Both the position numbers and the translations under genes were made by a program. The notes under the pieces were generated by a model, which was not told where the DNA came from, searched no databases, and saw nothing but the letters and a program-made list of their open reading frames with translations. A DNA stretch of 16,016 bases from Spirochaetaceae bacterium (GTDB lineage Bacteria; Spirochaetota; Spirochaetia; UBA9216): contig JAQQAK010000254.1 of NCBI GenBank assembly GCA_028527945.1, forward strand, positions 1 through 16,016. Direction: 5' to 3'. Below, piece after piece: positions 13,227 through 16,016 of this stretch (positions are counted from its first letter, which is position 1; each line of letters opens with the position of its first letter).

Positions 13227-14807
13227 CTACAATTCATAGGCTCCAATATCAACATTGGAATCTCTGGTATTTCCTCTAAAATCTTCTGTACAGGCATCTA
13301 TAGTACTGTCTATAGTACCGGCATCAACAGCCGCGCTTCCAGAATAAAGGGCTCCGGGGATTTTGCCGTTGTCGATAACGTCCTGAATATCACCGCTTAC
13401 CTCTTCATAGGGAAGTGTTGTTGTAATGATCCCCTGCTCATCATCAAGCTCTGAATTATCTGTTAGATTATAAAAAATATTGCCGCCAAGATATCCGGCG
13501 TATTGTTTTTCCGAATCGGAGGAATTCGAGAGAGTCCTTGATGTGGTGAGGATATTGTTATAAATCCTGTAGTGATCATTACCTGTCATGGAATACACCA
13601 GAAACTTATAGGCCCAGCTGGTTGGATCGTCGAATTCATGATCTTCAGTGGTTCCGAATGTCCGGCCCTGATCACTGGTCCACATGTCGTTTGGCGTATA
13701 AACAACTGTGTTATGTCTAACAACGAAATGGTCTGCCACACCTGCCCCAAAGTGAACAAGGGTTCCGCCGGAGGGCCCGAAGATATTATTTTCCCAAAGA
13801 AAATTACTGCAGGAAGTGGTAGAGCTCCATTGAAGCATAATGCCCATGCATTCGCAGTGGTAAATCAGGTTGTTTCTGATTGTTAAATCGTTGAGTTCTG
13901 TCGCGTACTTACCACCTCCGGATACCTTGGAAATATGCATACCGTCCACATGCATATCATAATCCCCGGAAGAACAACCATCATCAAGATCATGAATAAT
14001 ATTTCCTTCTATTAATAAATTTTCTCCTCCATGATACTGAATCCCGTCATGCATGAGATTATGCACATCATTTCCCTTAAATACGAAATCATGAGACATC
14101 ATCCACAACCCGACTCCCGCTTCACTGATATCATTATTCAGCATGATGATATATCGGCCATTCATAACAAAGGTAGCAGGACAGTCGGTAACACACTCGT
14201 AGCGTTCCGTCTCTGTCGTCCATCCGTTGTAATACGAGGATTTATTTATATTGCAGTTACGAATATCGACATACCGGCTACCCATAATAGTTAACCCATC
14301 ATTCATGGTAAATCCGTCAATACGGAGGCGAAGGTCACTATTGCCCTTCGTTGAGAAAGACATAGATGTATTATCATCGGCTGATGCAGCAATCGTTCCT
14401 ATGGTTACAGCGTCAAAGGATGGAGAGGAATCTCCCCAAGGAAGTAGGGTTACCCATTCAGTAAAGACTTCATCAATCGGAGGATAATGCCCCTTGTACG
14501 ATTTTTCTCCAGCACCAAATCTGAGATCTCCGTAATCACCGTCTCCCACATAGATGACTTCTCCGCCTTCGGCTGTATTCAATGCTTTCAGTACTGTTGC
14601 AAATGGAGCGCTGGAGGTACCGTCATTATCATCACTGCCGGAGGAAAGACTGACATAAAACGCGTTTTCCTCATCAAATGTGTAGTCATAACTATCAGGG
14701 ATATATTGAGAACCAAGCACTGTTTTATCATCTGACGAAAAAGAGCAACCGGAAATCAAAAAAATAGTAAAAAATATTATACAAAAAAACAGATTATATA
14801 TTTTCAT
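13227..14807 (-). CDS. Secreted parallel beta-helix lipoprotein with choice-of-anchor Q-like C-terminus
   Basis: The 526-residue protein starts at ATG 14807-14805 with GGAGG at 14819-14815, 7 nt upstream; an in-frame ATG at 14858 is less likely. The signal peptide ends LISGC (C21). AFYVSLSSGSDDNDGTSSAPFATVLKAL (about 49-76) is the typical opening of DUF1565/PL9-type beta-helix proteins. Coils with N-rich turns follow (YVDIRNCNI, YIIMLNNDI, FVFKGNDVHNLMHDG, LLIEGNIIHDL, LTIRNNLIYHC, FVVRHNTVVY, YRIYNNIL). The C-terminus SAAVDAGT...DFRGNTRDSNVDIGAYEL matches the choice-of-anchor Q domain. Such proteins are polysaccharide lyases/epimerases or surface binders; D/H residues in DYDMHVDGMHI could be catalytic, but this is not established. 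GC content looks clearly higher than in neighbouring genes. It shares the palindromic upstream site with the other lipoprotein units. Confidence 0.85.
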   Translation of the reverse strand: MKIYNLFFCIIFFTIFLISGCSFSSDDKTVLGSQYIPDSYDYTFDEENAFYVSLSSGSDDNDGTSSAPFATVLKALNTAEGGEVIYVGDGDYGDLRFGAGEKSYKGHYPPIDEVFTEWVTLLPWGDSSPSFDAVTIGTIAASADDNTSMSFSTKGNSDLRLRIDGFTMNDGLTIMGSRYVDIRNCNINKSSYYNGWTTETERYECVTDCPATFVMNGRYIIMLNNDISEAGVGLWMMSHDFVFKGNDVHNLMHDGIQYHGGENLLIEGNIIHDLDDGCSSGDYDMHVDGMHISKVSGGGKYATELNDLTIRNNLIYHCECMGIMLQWSSTTSCSNFLWENNIFGPSGGTLVHFGAGVADHFVVRHNTVVYTPNDMWTSDQGRTFGTTEDHEFDDPTSWAYKFLVYSMTGNDHYRIYNNILTTSRTLSNSSDSEKQYAGYLGGNIFYNLTDNSELDDEQGIITTTLPYEEVSGDIQDVIDNGKIPGALYSGSAAVDAGTIDSTIDACTEDFRGNTRDSNVDIGAYEL

Positions 14808-14866
14808 TGTAAATCCTCCAAATAAGTTCAAGTGCTTAAAGCATAATAGTAGGATCAATATTACTC

Positions 14867-14885
14867 ATCACCCTTTTGGGGTGAT
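14867..14885. promoter_or_regulatory. Palindrome copy 3 upstream of the beta-helix lipoprotein gene
   Basis: ATCACCC-TTTTG-GGGTGAT is a perfect 7+7 dyad, 59 nt before the start codon of the minus-strand beta-helix gene. A minus-strand TATTAT lies between site and gene. T5 follows on the plus strand, so the element resembles a plus-strand terminator, but no plus-strand gene ends nearby. Confidence 0.5.
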
Positions 14886-15020
14886 TTTTCAATTAATGGT
14901 GAATACTTCCCCTTGTTCACATCCCCTCCACATTTTTGTGAGCTCCTTTTAGACGGCAAAAATAATTCATCCCACGGCTGTACTTATATTAGGAATTTAT
15001 GTTGTGCTGCCACTGATAGT

Positions 15021-15041
15021 AAAAAAGAGGGATGCTCCCTC
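15021..15041 (-). terminator. Minus-strand intrinsic terminator upstream of tetR
   Basis: On the minus strand GAGGGA-GCA-TCCCTC (15041-15027) is followed by T6 (15026-15021), a compact textbook rho-independent terminator. No minus-strand gene lies immediately upstream. It would stop transcripts antisense to the tetR-EFR1 pair before they reach the beta-helix promoter region. Confidence 0.6.
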
Positions 15042-15051
15042 ACCATCTATA

Positions 15052-15080
15052 TTGACCGATCGGTCGACATGTTTTATATT
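15052..15080 (+). promoter_or_regulatory. tetR promoter with overlapping palindromic operator
   Basis: -35 TTGACC (15052-15057) and -10 TATATT (15075-15080) are separated by 17 bp. The perfect 12-bp palindrome GACCGATCGGTC (15054-15065) overlaps the -35 and has the GACCG-CGGTC shape common among TetR-family operators. It is probably bound by the TetR protein encoded immediately downstream, giving autorepression. The predicted transcription start, 7 nt after the -10, is the A of the tetR ATG. Confidence 0.72.
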
Positions 15081-15086
15081 TAAAAC

Positions 15087-15680
15087 ATGAATAACGATAA
15101 AAGAGTAATCAAGGGAAAAGAAACCTCAAGTACTATTATCGAGTCAGCCATAGATATTATTTCAGAAAGCGGTATTGATGGAGTGTCTGCCGGAAACATA
15201 GCTCGGAGAGCAGGCATCTCAAAAAGCAGCATCTTTCACCATTTTAGTTCGGTTGATGATATAAGGCTTAAGGTTCTGAATACCATAACTGAACGTATGC
15301 TTGGCATAATGCAGAACGAAGCAATTTCTTCTATAGATGAGTTTCTGGATATTATTGAAGCAATGCTTTTCAATAATGATCAGGAATATCAGAAAACAAG
15401 CAGAGTATTCTTTGCCTTTTATCATGCCAGCTTATTTTCTAAAAGCTACGCAGAAGTCTTTAATAACTTTTTAAACCAGACAATAAAAGAGCTGGAAGCT
15501 ATCCTGAAAAATCTTGATATAAAACCCTCATATACTATTGATACAGCCAGATTAATTATTGCAACCCTTGATGGTCTATCCATTCAGATTAACATTACAA
15601 AAGATACAAAAACTTATTATGCATCATGGATATCAATAAAACACATAGCAAAGAAATACTTAAAGGAGACACAAAAATGA
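15087..15680 (+). CDS. TetR-family transcriptional regulator
   Basis: This 197-residue protein has the standard TetR HTH: IIESAIDIISESGIDGVSAGNIARRAGISKSSIFHHFSSVDDIRLKV, residues about 17-63, with the recognition helix near 45-52 (SKSSIFHHF). The C-terminal helical region (about 70-195) forms the ligand and dimer domain and has no recognisable subfamily motif that I can name. No Shine-Dalgarno precedes ATG 15087, and the predicted promoter places the transcript start at the ATG itself, so the mRNA may be leaderless. The stop codon overlaps the ATG of the EFR1-type gene in ATGA (15677-15680), so the two are translationally coupled. It probably represses this small operon through GACCGATCGGTC. 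The ligand is unknown. Confidence 0.88.
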   Translation: MNNDKRVIKGKETSSTIIESAIDIISESGIDGVSAGNIARRAGISKSSIFHHFSSVDDIRLKVLNTITERMLGIMQNEAISSIDEFLDIIEAMLFNNDQEYQKTSRVFFAFYHASLFSKSYAEVFNNFLNQTIKELEAILKNLDIKPSYTIDTARLIIATLDGLSIQINITKDTKTYYASWISIKHIAKKYLKETQK

Positions 15681-16016
15681 ATAAAATTGCCATTTTCTAT
15701 TTTTCAGGAACCGGAAACACCAAATATGCCATGGACAAACTTTGTAACTACCTTACAGAATTGAACTGTGACACGAAGGCTTATTCGATTGAAAAGATTA
15801 CCACAGATAGCGCCAATGGAATAATTAAGGAATCTGATATAACTATTATAGGCTATCCGATTTATGGTTCTGATCTTCCAGATATAATGCATGATTTTAT
15901 AAATAAATTGTCACCTGTTTCTGGCAAAAAACTAGGGGTGATTGCCACCCAGCTATTGTTTTCAGGAGACGGCAGTTCTGTTGAAAAGAAAAAACTTAAA
16001 AAACTGGGATTCAATA
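15677..16016 (+). CDS. EFR1-type flavodoxin/ferredoxin-domain protein, N-terminal 113 residues (3' end outside window)
   Basis: ATG 15677 has AAAGGAG at 15662-15668 (8-nt spacing) inside the end of tetR. The protein begins MNKIAIFYFSGTGNTKYAMD, with the flavodoxin FMN-phosphate loop FSGTGNT (9-15). It continues with SDITIIGYPIYGSDLPDIMHDFI and KLGVIATQLLFSGDG, the second and third flavin-contact strands. This matches the EFR1 family, in which a flavodoxin fold is followed by a C-terminal 2x[4Fe-4S] ferredoxin. That half would lie beyond the window, so the ferredoxin part is inference; a plain flavodoxin or menaquinone-dependent protoporphyrinogen oxidase-like protein is the alternative. Such proteins carry electrons in anaerobes. 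The start overlaps the TetR stop by 4 nt. Confidence 0.8.
   Translation, partial: MNKIAIFYFSGTGNTKYAMDKLCNYLTELNCDTKAYSIEKITTDSANGIIKESDITIIGYPIYGSDLPDIMHDFINKLSPVSGKKLGVIATQLLFSGDGSSVEKKKLKKLGFN

Noticed and set aside
13572..14735. Several plus-strand open frames across the beta-helix gene
   Set aside because: They are antisense shadows of the minus-strand lipoprotein, without ribosome-binding sites or recognisable domains.

Overview
The window is AT-rich bacterial DNA with short intergenic gaps, clear Shine-Dalgarno sequences and two probable TTG starts. Four proteins carry lipoprotein signal peptides with lipoboxes of the LLSC, LFLSC or LISGC type. Those lipoboxes, the C45-type lipoprotein, the EFR1-type flavodoxin and the low GC content fit a Spirochaetota-like genome. 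That assignment is inference: no rRNA or other marker gene is present.

Layout. (1) 1-1899: a PadR-type regulator (truncated by the window edge) divergent from a 14-TM DHA2-type drug exporter, with a PadR-like ATGT-N8-ACAT site between them. (2) 2190-4552: three small minus-strand genes, a VOC/glyoxalase-like protein, a Tam-type SAM methyltransferase and a DinB-fold protein. They are separated by hairpins and by one 308-bp gap holding two strong stem-loops. (3) 4669-7955: a minus-strand pair (2TM-domain protein, then a membrane-anchored DUF4097 protein) divergent from a 662-residue hybrid sensor: six TM helices, histidine kinase, receiver and LuxR-type HTH in one chain. The shared intergenic region holds three ATGGAAT/ATTCCAT heptamers. 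(4) 8111-14807: a lipoprotein block, with a C45/NAAA-type Ntn-hydrolase lipoprotein, two tandem GLUG-repeat lipoproteins with nearly identical heads, and on the other strand a beta-helix lipoprotein. (5) 15087-16016: a TetR regulator overlapping the start of an EFR1-type flavodoxin/ferredoxin gene that runs off the window.

The most interesting signal is a 19-bp near-perfect palindrome, ATCACCC-TTTTN-GGGTGAT. It occurs three times, each time 59-94 nt upstream of a lipoprotein transcription unit (C45 hydrolase; GLUG pair; beta-helix protein). This suggests a small co-regulated set of surface lipoproteins. The nearby membrane-tethered kinase-LuxR protein is one possible controller, but nothing in the sequence links it directly to the palindrome. 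The tandem GLUG lipoproteins look like a modular surface-protein pair: the lipidation signal and three Asp-rich calcium-type repeats are held constant (7 differences in about 260 bp) while the exposed part is entirely different.
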